Shown here: in pieces, positions 16,590-26,056 of the stretch
How the letters are laid out: the number at the start of each line of letters is the position of its first letter
Numbering within the stretch: position 1 is the first letter of the stretch
NCBI GenBank assembly: GCA_040235565.1
Contig: JBECLA010000135.1
Location: 1 to 64,000 of the forward strand
Direction of reading: 5' to 3'
Length of the DNA stretch: 64,000 bases
Source of the DNA: JAHEIJ01 sp040235565
Lineage (GTDB): Bacteria; Pseudomonadota; Gammaproteobacteria; UBA6429; Thiohalophilaceae
The notes under the pieces: model-generated
Database searches by the model: none
Seen by the model: only the letters and a program-made list of their open reading frames with translations
What the model was told of the DNA's origin: nothing
Position numbers and translations under genes: made by a program

Positions 16590-17113
16590 ATGTCTGAACT
16601 TGTCATTACCGCAATGGGTGAAGATCGACCGGGACTTGTGGATGAACTCAGCAACGCCCTGACAAGCCATGATCTGAATATCGAAGACAGTCGAATGAGT
16701 GTGCTCGGTGGCGAATTTGCTATTTTGATGCTTGTGAGTGGCGGTGGGGATTCGATAGATGCCTTTATTAAGGAAGTGCCTGAATTAGAACAGACCCTTG
16801 GCATGAAGCTGTTGGCCAAGGCCACGCGCAAAAAACCAGAAATGCCGACGCTGGCGCCTTATACCGTGGAGGTGGTTTCCATGGACCATCCCGGTATTGT
16901 GCGGGACATCGCCAGTTTTTTTCCAGTCGTAAAATCAACATAGTAGACCTTGATACCAGCCGTTATGCGGCAGCGCACACAGGAACCGCCATGTTTGCCT
17001 TACATATGACGATAGAAGTCCCGGCTGATCAACCAATTAGTCGTTTAAGGGACGAGTTTGTCACCATGTGTGATCAACTGAACCTTGATGCCAGAATGAA
17101 CGCAAAAGTGTAA
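16590..17113 (+). CDS. gcvR: GcvR-type double-ACT protein interrupted by a -1 frameshift
   Basis: The zero frame (16590-16943) gives 117 residues: one complete ACT domain (MSELVITAMGEDRPGLVDELSNAL) and the start of a second (YTVEVVSMDHPGIVRDIASFF). It then runs into TAG. The -1 frame continues the second ACT domain without a break: SSRKINIVDLDTSRYAAAHTG ... LNLDARMNAKV, ending TAA at 17111-17113. The switch falls on seven T (16916-16922), read T TTT TTT in the zero frame, a canonical slippery heptamer. GcvR binds glycine and opposes GcvA at the glycine cleavage operon. The break is a mutation, a homopolymer sequencing error, or programmed slippage. Confidence 0.75.
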
Positions 17114-17168
17114 TATTCTGTCACTTTTTATTTCCCTGCCTGTATCGGTTAAACCCTTATTTGCGGCT

Positions 17169-18050
17169 ATGCTCAAGAATAAACAATCTACTCGTTCCCT
17201 GATCGCCTTTATTGTTACCTGGGCTTTTGGAATTCTGACAGTTACCGGCCTGATACTCTATATCGTCCCGCAAGGAAGGGTGGCATTCTGGACGCACTGG
17301 TCACTGCTTGGTCTGGGTAAAGAGCAGTGGGGTGATGTACACATGATGTTTGGTGGTATTTTTATCGTGGCCGGCATCATCCACCTCTATTACAACTGGA
17401 AGCCGTTCAAGAAATTTCTGGCCGAACGGGTCAAAGGGCAATTACAGGTTAAACAGGAATTTGTTGTAGCCATGCTGTTTTCGGCGGTGATTGTATTGAT
17501 GTCGGTTTTCTATGTTCCGCCAGTCAGCTGGGTATTTGACTTGAATGAAACCCTCAAGGACAGTTGGGTCACCAGGCCGGAACTTGAACCGCCATTTGGC
17601 CACGCGGAGGAAGTCTCGCTGGCAGGTATAAGCCGTCGCATGGGACTGGATCTGGAACAGGCCATGGGGGCATTAGCAAGCAAGGGCTTGCGGTTCAATG
17701 GGCCGCAGGATTCGCTGGAGGAAATTGCGCTTATGAATGCCACCACGCCCATGGCAGTCTACGAAGTAATCCGTATTTACGAAAAGCCGGATGATTTACA
17801 GCCGGTTCAACAGATGACGGTGGCGGAAGTGGAGGATCGCTATGCCGGTACCGGCCTGGGGCGCAGGAGCCTGTCCGAGGTTTGTGAATCGATCAAACTG
17901 GCCGTCAACATCTGTGCACAACGGCTTGCGGTAAAAGGATTTGAGATAGGCACAGAGGAAAAATTAAAACAGGCCGCAGAGCGTTATGAGATCAATCCCA
18001 TTGATATCCTGAAAATGCTTCTGGTGACGGACTACCGGCCGGAACAATGA
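17169..18050 (+). CDS. DUF4405-type membrane protein
   Basis: A protein of 293 residues. The N-terminal 115 residues hold three membrane helices with histidines at positions that could bind heme (WTHWSLLGL, GDVHMMFGG, GIIHLYYNW), as in DUF4405 proteins related to cytochrome b561-like folds. The C-terminal 170 residues are soluble and mostly helical, with repeated short helices (SLAGISRRMGLDLEQAMGAL). I know no function for this architecture. The gene lies 55 bases after gcvR and 24 bases before a lipoprotein gene. Confidence 0.65.
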   Translation: MLKNKQSTRSLIAFIVTWAFGILTVTGLILYIVPQGRVAFWTHWSLLGLGKEQWGDVHMMFGGIFIVAGIIHLYYNWKPFKKFLAERVKGQLQVKQEFVVAMLFSAVIVLMSVFYVPPVSWVFDLNETLKDSWVTRPELEPPFGHAEEVSLAGISRRMGLDLEQAMGALASKGLRFNGPQDSLEEIALMNATTPMAVYEVIRIYEKPDDLQPVQQMTVAEVEDRYAGTGLGRRSLSEVCESIKLAVNICAQRLAVKGFEIGTEEKLKQAAERYEINPIDILKMLLVTDYRPEQ

Positions 18051-18074
18051 GTTTTATAGGTATATAGCTAAATA

Positions 18075-18545
18075 ATGTACAAGACAATTCCTGTTACAAT
18101 ATTAATCATCTTTCTGGTCCTGGTAACTGGTTGTGCCAGCCTGAAATCCGAATTCAAGGAACCGACTGTTAGTGTCATCTCTTTCCGGGCACTGCCTTCC
18201 AGGGGGATGGCGCCAAGTTTTGAAATCGGATTGCACGTGACAAATCCAAATCGCTTTTCCCTGGCCCTGGCGGGTGTTTCTTATACTGTTAGCATAGAAG
18301 GACGTGAGATTGTAACTGGTGTTGCCAATGATCTGCCGGAAATCGAAGCCTACGGTGAGGGTGACATAACTTTGCAGGCTACAGCAGATATTGTCAACAG
18401 CATCGGGCTCCTGGCAGATTTAGTCAAGCAGCCGCGCGACACGTTTGCTTTTGAGCTGGATGCCCTGCTGGACCTGGGCGGTATATATCCTGACTTGCAT
18501 GTTAATAAAAAGGGAAAGATATCACTTGCTCCAATACAGGGTTAG
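18075..18545 (+). CDS. LEA type 2 (WHy domain) lipoprotein
   Basis: A protein of 156 residues with a lipoprotein signal (VTGC, Cys20). The mature part is one beta-sandwich with the pattern FEIGLHVTNPNRFSLALAGVSYTVSIEG, the hallmark N-P-N of LEA-2/WHy domains. In bacteria such proteins are envelope lipoproteins linked to stress or desiccation; direct roles are poorly known. It sits between membrane-protein genes on the same strand. Confidence 0.78.
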   Translation: MYKTIPVTILIIFLVLVTGCASLKSEFKEPTVSVISFRALPSRGMAPSFEIGLHVTNPNRFSLALAGVSYTVSIEGREIVTGVANDLPEIEAYGEGDITLQATADIVNSIGLLADLVKQPRDTFAFELDALLDLGGIYPDLHVNKKGKISLAPIQG

Positions 18546-18618
18546 TATGTTGCCAGACGGAAGGTTGCGTAGACCAGGCTAAAAAAATCAATATGGAAAA
18601 ACTGGAAGAGACAGGTAC

Positions 18619-19317
18619 GTGGCTTATTTGAGTTTATTGGCAACACTTCCGATATTATTCATTGCGTTTTACCGGTTACAGATTGCCCGATACATAGAAG
18701 ACTTACCCACTTCTTCGATTGTTGCAGCCGCGCAGGGGCTGGTGGAAGTCAAGGCCAACACAGTTCAGCTTGAAACCAGGCCGTTAGTCGTTCCGCATCT
18801 TGATATAGCCTGTGTCTGGTATCGATATGAAACACTGGATTATAACCAGCATGACAGAATTGTTGATGCGAGAGAAAGTATTGACCGGTTTTATGTTGCA
18901 GATGACACCGGGGTATGTGCGGTTGATCCGTTTCACGCTGAAGTACATCCCAGGAAAACCAGGCAAATACAGGACGGTAGCACTGTATACAAGATGTCAT
19001 GGATTGGCGTGGGAGAAAAAGTATATATCCTGGGCTGGCTGCATACACTGCATCCAAGGCCCAAAACAGATGATGTGATACGCAATCGAGCAAGTACGGA
19101 GTTTAAGCCGGAGGCAATGGTTAAACGTTACGGACATTTGAAGAAAAAGCTCGACCGGATTACCCGGGCTCCCTATCCCGGTATACCTTTTGTGATAAGT
19201 TCTCATTATGAATATGCGCTGGTACGCAAATTGAAGCAACAGGCGAAATACTGGTTTGCAGGATTTTTTGCTGCGCTGATTGCAATGTTTATGATCGTGG
19301 AAAACTGGCCTGCATAA
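18619..19317 (+). CDS. Membrane protein with GIDE-like domain
   Basis: A protein of 232 residues from a GTG start (18619). It has a membrane helix at each end (residues 1-19 and about 210-228). Between them lies a soluble domain beginning SSIVAAAQGLVEVKANTV, continuing with ACVWYRYE and later RFYVADDTGVCAVDPFHAEV and EKVYILGWLHT. This is the layout of the GIDE domain (related to the mitochondrial MUL1 ligase intermembrane part) found in many bacterial membrane proteins. There is no RING domain. Function unknown. Confidence 0.6.
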   Translation: MAYLSLLATLPILFIAFYRLQIARYIEDLPTSSIVAAAQGLVEVKANTVQLETRPLVVPHLDIACVWYRYETLDYNQHDRIVDARESIDRFYVADDTGVCAVDPFHAEVHPRKTRQIQDGSTVYKMSWIGVGEKVYILGWLHTLHPRPKTDDVIRNRASTEFKPEAMVKRYGHLKKKLDRITRAPYPGIPFVISSHYEYALVRKLKQQAKYWFAGFFAALIAMFMIVENWPA

Positions 19318-19370
19318 TGGCTGGATTTCGAATAATTCTTGATCTTATAAATTACGTGTGAGATTAAAAC

Positions 19371-19673
19371 ATGAAAAAATCAGTACCCTGGCTGACTCTT
19401 GGAGTGGGGCTGTTCCTCACCCTTATTCTATTGCGTTTCAGTCCGTTGGGTGACGCTGCCGGATTCAGGCTGCCATTGCTGACAGCATTGTTGATGAGCG
19501 AACTGGGCTTTATCATTACTGCAATCGGTGCGGGGTTGGGCATACGCGATATCGTGAAACTGGGCGTTAAATTTCGCTCTGCGGCTTTATTCATAGGTAA
19601 TTTGCTGCTGGCACTGTATTTTATCAACCAGGGTCTTGCCCTCTGGGCGGAATCGGGTGGATTGCAAGGGTGA
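19371..19673 (+). CDS. Small three-helix membrane protein
   Basis: A protein of 100 residues with three hydrophobic segments (residues 7-24, 33-56 and 70-92) joined by short basic loops. No family was recognised. It follows the GIDE-like gene on the same strand. The decayed zinc-ribbon gene begins directly after its stop. Confidence 0.55.
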   Translation: MKKSVPWLTLGVGLFLTLILLRFSPLGDAAGFRLPLLTALLMSELGFIITAIGAGLGIRDIVKLGVKFRSAALFIGNLLLALYFINQGLALWAESGGLQG

Positions 19674-19677
19674 CCTC

Positions 19678-19962
19678 TTGAGGCAATTCCGTGAATGCCA
19701 GCACCTTGTGAATGAGCAGGCGTATACCTGTCCTGATTGTGGGGCACCCCGCCCGACACAAGGTGAATGGAATCGATGGGGCTTTGAATATCAATTTTCG
19801 CCCAGGCTACCGGGGTGTCGTGTTTGGCTATCGCATTCAGGCACCCATCGAATTTAATACCTGTCCCGTCCGCGGTGTGATCGCGTCGGTCAGTTCGGAG
19901 CAGGTATTGAAAATATTTTCCAATCTGGGTTTGGCGTACTCTTTTGGGAAAATTTTGTCTGA
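19678..19962 (+). pseudogene. Decayed zinc-ribbon/GQFG-repeat protein gene
   Basis: Three pieces in three frames read as one protein. Frame one from TTG 19678: FRECQHLVNEQAYTCPDC then GAPRPTQGEWNRWGFEY, a zinc ribbon whose first Cys has become Phe (TTC for TGC). Frame two (about 19790-19890): YRGVVFGYRIQ ... CPVRGVIA. Frame three (about 19890-19962): GQFGAGIENIFQSGFGVLF, then a stop. Intact relatives couple a CxxC...CPxCGAPRP ribbon with GQFG-type hydrophobic repeats in a small membrane protein. At least two frameshifts and one lost zinc ligand mean decay rather than one sequencing error. Bases 19963-20033 hold nothing recognisable. Confidence 0.7.
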
Positions 19963-20033
19963 GGGGACTGGGTGCTGTCCCGGTTCGCTATGGACCACGG
20001 ACGGAGTCTCTGCGATTTTTGTGAGTTAATGGG

Positions 20034-20921
20034 ATGATAGTAGTAATGAAATATTTGATAGCAGTGTTATTCGTGAGCGTATTGTCAGTGACTGGTAATA
20101 CCAGTCTGGCGCAAGGCGTGAAAAAGGATAATACCTGGTGGTGGAGTGATGCCTGGTGGAATGATGGCAAAATAGAGGTCCCCACCAACTATGATGTTGA
20201 AGCATCATGGATAGAATATCAGAGCGGTGATGTGGATGTGCCGGCAATGGTGGTGCGACCGAAGCAAAAAGGGAAATTCCCGGCCGTATTATTTCAGCAT
20301 GGACGTCGTGGGCTGGATGATCTGGTGCAGCGTCATGCCAGGCGGTTGGCGGCACGAGGTTTTGTCGTCCTGGCACCGGATATTTATAAAGCCCATTTCA
20401 TTGGCACACACCCTATCGAGCATGATTATGAACTCGAAAAAGACGTAAATTTGGCAGTAGATGTTTTACTTGCACGTCAGGATATCAGTACCAGCAAAGC
20501 ATGTTTGTATTCCCACACGCGGGGTGGCTATTACACCCTGAAAGTGGCAACCACGTTTAAACGCCAGAACAAGGATGTCGTCTGTTATGTGTCCTACTAC
20601 CCGCATTTACAGGATCCCAATGCTCCGGAACCCGCCCAGGTCTATGGTTACGCACCGGAAATCGAGCAACTGGATATTCCGGTTCTGGTTTTCATTGGAG
20701 AAGATGATCAATACCAACGGATGCGTGTGGCACAAACCAGCATAAAAGTGTTGCAGGACAGAAAAATAGACGCGCGACTCATTATCTATCCAGGCGTGGG
20801 GCGGGGATTTGATTTTCGCCCGGAAAATGTGCGAACGTTTGCTGATGACCTGGCTTCAAAGGATGCGTTGCAGCGTGCCACAGTATTCATGCGCAAGCAC
20901 TTGGAAGCATATAAAAAATAA
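20034..20921 (+). CDS. Dienelactone hydrolase-fold protein, active site degenerate
   Basis: A protein of 295 residues (ATG 20046 is an alternative start) with a signal peptide ending at SLAQG. The alpha/beta-hydrolase core is clear: FPAVLFQHGRRGLDD, LAARGFVVLAPDIYKAHF, VLVFIGEDDQY, LIIYPGVGRGFDF. At the nucleophile elbow, where the family has G-x-C-x-G-G, this protein has S-H-T-R-G-G with Thr162. At the catalytic His position (normally GxGHGF) it has Arg257. Only the Asp of GEDDQ remains. It is probably a secreted non-catalytic relative or has a different activity. VanZ follows 9 bases later. Confidence 0.78.
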   Translation: MIVVMKYLIAVLFVSVLSVTGNTSLAQGVKKDNTWWWSDAWWNDGKIEVPTNYDVEASWIEYQSGDVDVPAMVVRPKQKGKFPAVLFQHGRRGLDDLVQRHARRLAARGFVVLAPDIYKAHFIGTHPIEHDYELEKDVNLAVDVLLARQDISTSKACLYSHTRGGYYTLKVATTFKRQNKDVVCYVSYYPHLQDPNAPEPAQVYGYAPEIEQLDIPVLVFIGEDDQYQRMRVAQTSIKVLQDRKIDARLIIYPGVGRGFDFRPENVRTFADDLASKDALQRATVFMRKHLEAYKK

Positions 20922-20930
20922 TTTGCCGAG

Positions 20931-21332
20931 ATGGGTTTGTCGCATACCCACATTGCCGGGTTTCGTCTGATCCTGATAATTTCGTTGTTGCTGATTTTAT
21001 TGCTGGCAATGATAGAACTGGATCACCCGGTAATAAACAGTGTGAATGACAAGCTGGGTCATGTCATGGCCTTCGTGTATCTGGCCTTCGTGCTGGATTT
21101 TTCCATACCTGACAGTCAGTTTAACCTATTAAAGATCATACCGTTATTGGGCTATGGTTTATTAATAGAAATAATCCAGTATTTTTTACCCTATCGCACC
21201 TTTTCGCTTTTTGACTTTCTGGCAGACGGCGCGGGTATAGTGCTCTATATTCTGGTGATACCCTTGCTAAGGCATATCCCGCTACTCCGACTTCGCTGGG
21301 CTGATATAAAGGCAGAACGATCCGGTACCTGA
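20931..21332 (+). CDS. VanZ-like membrane protein
   Basis: A protein of 133 residues with four hydrophobic segments. The VanZ pattern is visible: DKLGHVMAFVYLAFVLDF, then YGLLIEIIQYFLPYRTFSLFDFLADGAGI. VanZ confers low teicoplanin resistance in enterococci; relatives in Gram-negative bacteria are small membrane proteins without a defined role. It starts 9 bases after the hydrolase-like gene, so the two are co-transcribed. Confidence 0.8.
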   Translation: MGLSHTHIAGFRLILIISLLLILLLAMIELDHPVINSVNDKLGHVMAFVYLAFVLDFSIPDSQFNLLKIIPLLGYGLLIEIIQYFLPYRTFSLFDFLADGAGIVLYILVIPLLRHIPLLRLRWADIKAERSGT

Positions 21333-21367
21333 GACCCATGTCAGTTTAGATTGGGCAGTATACTGCT

Positions 21368-21910
21368 TCATATTTTCTGTGTGGTTGGTGTTACCGGTGA
21401 ATGAGGCGAAGTAAATCCTGTGGTTGCAGGAAGAGCCATTGCTGCAGATTTACCTCCATGCTGTTCGGACTGACTGGAGAATCGTAAAAAGACCCCCAGC
21501 GCCATGAGTAACAAGGCTGCCGCAATGATAATGGCAACCGGATAGTAAAGATTACCGGCCAATTCGAGCTGACTGTATTTGATTACCAGCAGGAGACCCT
21601 CCAGAACCAGGGCTATACAGACGATGCTAACAAACCGGGGGACAGTGCGGCGCAATACGATAACGATATGATCATCTTCCGTTTCGCCGTATTCCTTGTT
21701 AACGACCAGGCCAAGCTCAAAAATCGCGAGGGCAATAACGGCAATATTAATCGCCTTGACGAAAGCCCCGATGAGATTTTCGGAACCGGTTAAACCTTGC
21801 CAGATTTCCTGCAGTGTCATGCCGGCGAGGGACAGGGAGAACATAAAAAATATAATGGAAAATCCAAGGCCGATTAATTGCCGAAATGTGCTGACATTGA
21901 AGTAGATCAT
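21368..21910 (-). CDS. Four-helix membrane protein of unknown function
   Basis: A protein of 180 residues with four hydrophobic segments (about residues 12-33, 45-65, 90-110 and 123-143). It ends in a soluble tail rich in Ser, Thr and Pro. Between helices two and three lies a charged cytoplasmic loop (NKEYGETEDDHIVIVLRRTVPRF). GGAGGC precedes the ATG. No family name is claimed. It converges with VanZ. Confidence 0.6.
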   Translation of the reverse strand: MIYFNVSTFRQLIGLGFSIIFFMFSLSLAGMTLQEIWQGLTGSENLIGAFVKAINIAVIALAIFELGLVVNKEYGETEDDHIVIVLRRTVPRFVSIVCIALVLEGLLLVIKYSQLELAGNLYYPVAIIIAAALLLMALGVFLRFSSQSEQHGGKSAAMALPATTGFTSPHSPVTPTTQKI

Positions 21911-22191
21911 GATTGTGGCCTCCCAGCCTGTTGTTATTCATAGATGTAGTGAACCAGCTTGTTGATTATCAGTAAGGAGTTGGAGCAAGTTTTTTTGACC
22001 TGGTTCAGTAACAGATCCTGATTTTGTGAAATGGATAACAAAACAAGGTTTTCGACTTGAATCTGTAACCTGACAAGAGGGGATTGTTGAACGGGGCCTG
22101 GTCAGGGTGGCAATGACAAAAGCAAGAGCCGGGAGCAGTATGCAGGAAAATAACTGCGAAGTGTTTTCCCGGCATCTGCTCCCGATTTGTT

Positions 22192-22773
<582 letters not shown>

Positions 22774-23331
22774 GACATTCCTCCATGTGGCGTTTTACCG
22801 CTTTTTTTCGTATGAAGTGCCGGTATCCTTGCAATGAATCAAGAAAACCTGGCGATCGAGGCTGGTTCTATAACCTTAAACGTGACTGGTCTGGACAGAT
22901 TTGTCAGAACCAGGATGCAGCTATCACCATCAACCGGCTAAGAATCAGACCGAGTTTCTGATGCGAGATTGATGCTTTACAAGCATAGCTGTAAATCCAG
23001 AATCTGCATCCGGCGCCATGGAGATGGAAACAGGATATCTTACTTCAGGAAAAGTAACTAACTTTATGATAATTCGTTATTTTGTGCACCGAAATCAGGT
23101 AGGAATTTATCCGTGTGGCGCCTGAAATCTGCTGGAGTGTTGTGCTGGCAAAATCATGGCTTGTAGGGGATTCGGGAAGAACAAAGGAGATGGGGGTCCG
23201 CCTGAGTTGCAACAAGTCGTTTCGCCCCTGTGAGACCATTGAGGTCATGCGGACCACAATTTTAACATCCGGGGGAACCAGAAAAGGTGCCGTACTGTCA
23301 TTTAAGAGTACAGAACTGCGGAGGAACCAAA
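22774..23331. other. Intergenic region without a supported gene
   Basis: These 558 bases hold the divergent promoter regions of the carbonic anhydrase and Spy-like genes. Short frames on both strands show no coding character, no ribosome site and no family resemblance. I see no clear CpxR box pair and no transposon ends. Confidence 0.4.
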
Positions 23332-23829
23332 ATGAGAACGGCAACAATTGATTATCATAAGTGGATGTTAATACTGGTGACCCTGATCACCACTATGGCG
23401 CTGGCATTGCCGGCATTCGCTGATCAGGGATACGGAATGCATCGTGGTGGAATGCACGGTGGGATGGGAATGCATGGCGGACCGGGTACCTGTGGTGCTT
23501 CCTGGAAAGCTACCCTGACCGATGAACAGAGGAACAAACTGGCCAAACTAAAACTGGAACATATGCAGATGATGGCGCCAGTTAAAGTGAAAATAAAGGG
23601 AGTTAAAGTTGAGCTGGCCACCTTGGTGACAACCGACAAGCCGGATATGAACGCTATCAACAAAAAAGTTGATGAGTTGACGGGTTTGAAGAACCAGAAG
23701 ATGAAAAGAAAGTATGAATATATTGCCGCCAAACGAAAAGTGTTAAATGCAGAACAACAGGTCTTGTTTGATCTGCATGTCATGAAAAAAGCCTTGCACG
23801 GTAAAGGCAAAGGTCGCTGCAGACATTAA
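23332..23829 (+). CDS. Spy/CpxP-like periplasmic protein (LTXXQ)
   Basis: A protein of 165 residues. The ATG at 23332 follows a strong ribosome site (GGAGGA) and gives a signal peptide ending at PAFA; an earlier in-frame codon at 23287 does not. The mature N-terminus is a Gly/His/Met-rich stretch (GYGMHRGGMHGGMGMHGG) that could bind copper or other metals. Next is a helical part with one clear LTDEQ motif, as in Spy/CpxP and metal-resistance CnrR-like sensors. A probable periplasmic chaperone or metal-stress protein. An intrinsic terminator follows. Confidence 0.78.
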   Translation: MRTATIDYHKWMLILVTLITTMALALPAFADQGYGMHRGGMHGGMGMHGGPGTCGASWKATLTDEQRNKLAKLKLEHMQMMAPVKVKIKGVKVELATLVTTDKPDMNAINKKVDELTGLKNQKMKRKYEYIAAKRKVLNAEQQVLFDLHVMKKALHGKGKGRCRH

Positions 23830-23860
23830 AGACAAAAATATTAATTAACCTGGTAATTAA

Positions 23861-23892
23861 AAAAGCCCTGGCGTTCGTCCAGGGCTTTTTTT
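23861..23892 (+). terminator. Rho-independent terminator
   Basis: An 11-bp stem (AAAAGCCCTGG with CCAGGGCTTTT) surrounds a 7-base loop and runs into seven T. It lies 32 bases after the Spy-like gene. Confidence 0.92.
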
Positions 23893-23998
23893 ATATCAAG
23901 TTTGATTGAAATAAATCGGCTACAGATTATTATGTAAAGGGTAGCTGAATTAGCTGAATTTCAAAACAGCAAGTACAAAAAGAAGAAAATTCAATAAC

Positions 23999-25480
23999 AT
24001 GTTTGAATCGGTTGAATTAGGACAGTCACTCAGCAAGAGGGAGTTCAAGGTCCAGGAACCCCAAACTCGCGCCCAATTACTGGAGTTACAGCGCCAATTA
24101 CGAGATGCCAATATTGCGACTCTCATTATCGTGGCTGGTGTCGAGGCAGCGGGAAAGGGCGATGTGGTAAATCGCCTCAATAAATGGTTTGACAACCGGG
24201 GAGTGCAAACGCATGCCTTTTGGGATGAAACTGATGAGGAAAAAGAACGCCCGAAGAACTGGCGGTTCTGGAAACGCATGCCTGCACGTGGCACCACCGG
24301 CATCATGTTTGGTGGCTGGTACTGGAACCCGTTAAGAAATCGAGCGAATGGCAGAATCGACGACAGTGTGCTGGATGAGGTTAGTCGTTCGATAAGCGAG
24401 CACGAACGCATGCTGTCGCAAGACGGGATGTTGATTATCAAGATCTGGTTTCATCTGTCCAAAGACACCCATGTCCGACGGATGAAAAAGCGACGCGAAT
24501 TACAAACGCAAGTGAAAGGCCTGCCGGCTGAAGGCGCCGGGGTAGAAACCTACGATGAATATCTCGTTGCGGCAGAGCGTTGCATTCGCTTGACAGACAG
24601 CGGCAAGTGTCCGTGGCACCTGGTTGAATCAGATGATAAATGGTTTCGTGATCATGAAGTGGGACGAATTCTGATATCAATGATGCACCAGCGTATCGAA
24701 GAACACCGGGTTGGCGATCGGCGGGCACAGGTTCACGAGCTGACCATGCCGCGTGATGACAGTACCTTGACGATACTTGACCATGTAGATTTAACCGAGG
24801 CGTTAGCGCCAGAAAAATACAAGAAATTACTGATACATTATAAACACCGATTGCATGAACTGGCCTGGCAGGCTTACGCCGCCAAAAAATCAACCATGAT
24901 AGTGTTTGAAGGCTGGGATGCGGCAGGTAAAGGGGGAACCATTCGACGCATGACTTCGGCAATTGATGCCCGGTTATTTCGGTCGATTTCGATAGCATCA
25001 CCAACGGATGAAGAACGCGCCCATCATTATCTCTGGCGGTTCTGGCGGCATGTGCCACGTGCCGGGTATATGACAATTTATGATCGGTCGTGGTATGGAC
25101 GGGTGCTGGTTGAACGGGTTGAAGGTTACGCGGAACATTATGAATGGATGAGAGCCTACCAGGAAATCAACACCTTTGAAGAGCAGCTGGTTAACCACGG
25201 CGTTGTGTTGATAAAATTCTGGCTACATATCAGTCCCGAGGAACAACTGCGAAGATTCAAGGAAAGAGAGGAGCTGAGCTGGAAACAATACAAGATTACC
25301 AAGGAAGACTGGCGCAATCGTGAAAAATGGAATGACTATAAACAGGCGGTCAAAACGATGGTTGAGCACACCAGTACCGGGTTGGCTCCCTGGAGCCTGA
25401 TTCCCGCCAATGACAAACTATTTGCCAGAGTGGAGGTACTGAAAACAGTTTGTGGGCAATTGTCCAGTTCTCTTCAGTAG
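23999..25480 (+). CDS. pap: Polyphosphate:AMP phosphotransferase (double PPK2)
   Basis: A protein of 493 residues made of two PPK2 domains. Walker A of the first is GVEAAGKGD (residues 47-55); the second is GWDAAGKGG (about 304-312). Both are followed by the lid and acidic motifs (ENT-like WRFWKRMPARGTTGIMFGGWY; LWRFWRHVPRAGYMTIYDRSWYGRVLVERVEGY). Two-domain PPK2 proteins (class II) transfer phosphate from polyphosphate to AMP to give ADP. The second domain has the more canonical active-site sequence. The gene stands alone between a terminator and the GFA gene. Confidence 0.92.
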   Translation: MFESVELGQSLSKREFKVQEPQTRAQLLELQRQLRDANIATLIIVAGVEAAGKGDVVNRLNKWFDNRGVQTHAFWDETDEEKERPKNWRFWKRMPARGTTGIMFGGWYWNPLRNRANGRIDDSVLDEVSRSISEHERMLSQDGMLIIKIWFHLSKDTHVRRMKKRRELQTQVKGLPAEGAGVETYDEYLVAAERCIRLTDSGKCPWHLVESDDKWFRDHEVGRILISMMHQRIEEHRVGDRRAQVHELTMPRDDSTLTILDHVDLTEALAPEKYKKLLIHYKHRLHELAWQAYAAKKSTMIVFEGWDAAGKGGTIRRMTSAIDARLFRSISIASPTDEERAHHYLWRFWRHVPRAGYMTIYDRSWYGRVLVERVEGYAEHYEWMRAYQEINTFEEQLVNHGVVLIKFWLHISPEEQLRRFKEREELSWKQYKITKEDWRNREKWNDYKQAVKTMVEHTSTGLAPWSLIPANDKLFARVEVLKTVCGQLSSSLQ

Positions 25481-25531
25481 AATTAATAGTTGCCTAATTG
25501 ATCCTGGTATGTTGCGATTAATGGAGTAGCT

Positions 25532-26023
25532 GTGAAAATAAACGGTTCCTGCTTTTGCGGCGCAGTCAATTTTTCAGCGGTATCCCACACGCCATATCCA
25601 TATATGCGTTGTTATTGTTCGTTCTGTCGTAAGACTTCCGGAAGCGGTGGTTACGGCATCAACATTATGGCGAAGGCCGATTCACTGGTTATTAAGGGTG
25701 AAAAGCATCTCCTCTTTCACTATGGCCGGGAACATGATCCACAAACGGATGAGTTAATAGAAAATCAGAATCGGCGCTATTTTTGTCGTTTTTGTGGCAG
25801 TCCGCTGTGGGCGGCGGACCCGCGCTGGGCAGAATCCATATACCCGTTTGCTTCCGCCGTCAATACCGCCTTGCCCCGACCACCTGAAATTGTTCATATT
25901 ATGCTGGATTTTGCAGCGAGTTGGGTGGAAGTCCCTTCAGGGAAAGGGCATCTTCATTTCAACCGTTATCCCGATGAAAGTATCCTGGTCTGGCACAAAC
26001 GTCATGACTTGTATGAAACGTAG
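25532..26023 (+). CDS. GFA/CENP-V zinc-binding protein
   Basis: A protein of 163 residues from a GTG start. The zinc-binding pattern of the GFA family is complete: GSCFCGAVNF, RCYCSFCRKTSGSGGYG, and RRYFCRFCGSPLWAADPRW. The name comes from glutathione-dependent formaldehyde-activating enzyme, but most members, including this one, have no proven activity. It lies 33 bases before the zinc metallopeptidase gene of the Anbu cluster and may be carried on the same message. Confidence 0.82.
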   Translation: MKINGSCFCGAVNFSAVSHTPYPYMRCYCSFCRKTSGSGGYGINIMAKADSLVIKGEKHLLFHYGREHDPQTDELIENQNRRYFCRFCGSPLWAADPRWAESIYPFASAVNTALPRPPEIVHIMLDFAASWVEVPSGKGHLHFNRYPDESILVWHKRHDLYET

Positions 26024-26056
26024 GCGGGGCTTGTTGTATTATCTATCATACTATTT

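Noticed and set aside
22130..22184. Inverted repeat GGGAGCAG/CTGCTCCC after the carbonic anhydrase gene
   Set aside because: Loop of about 37 bases and no good T-run, so not called as a terminator.
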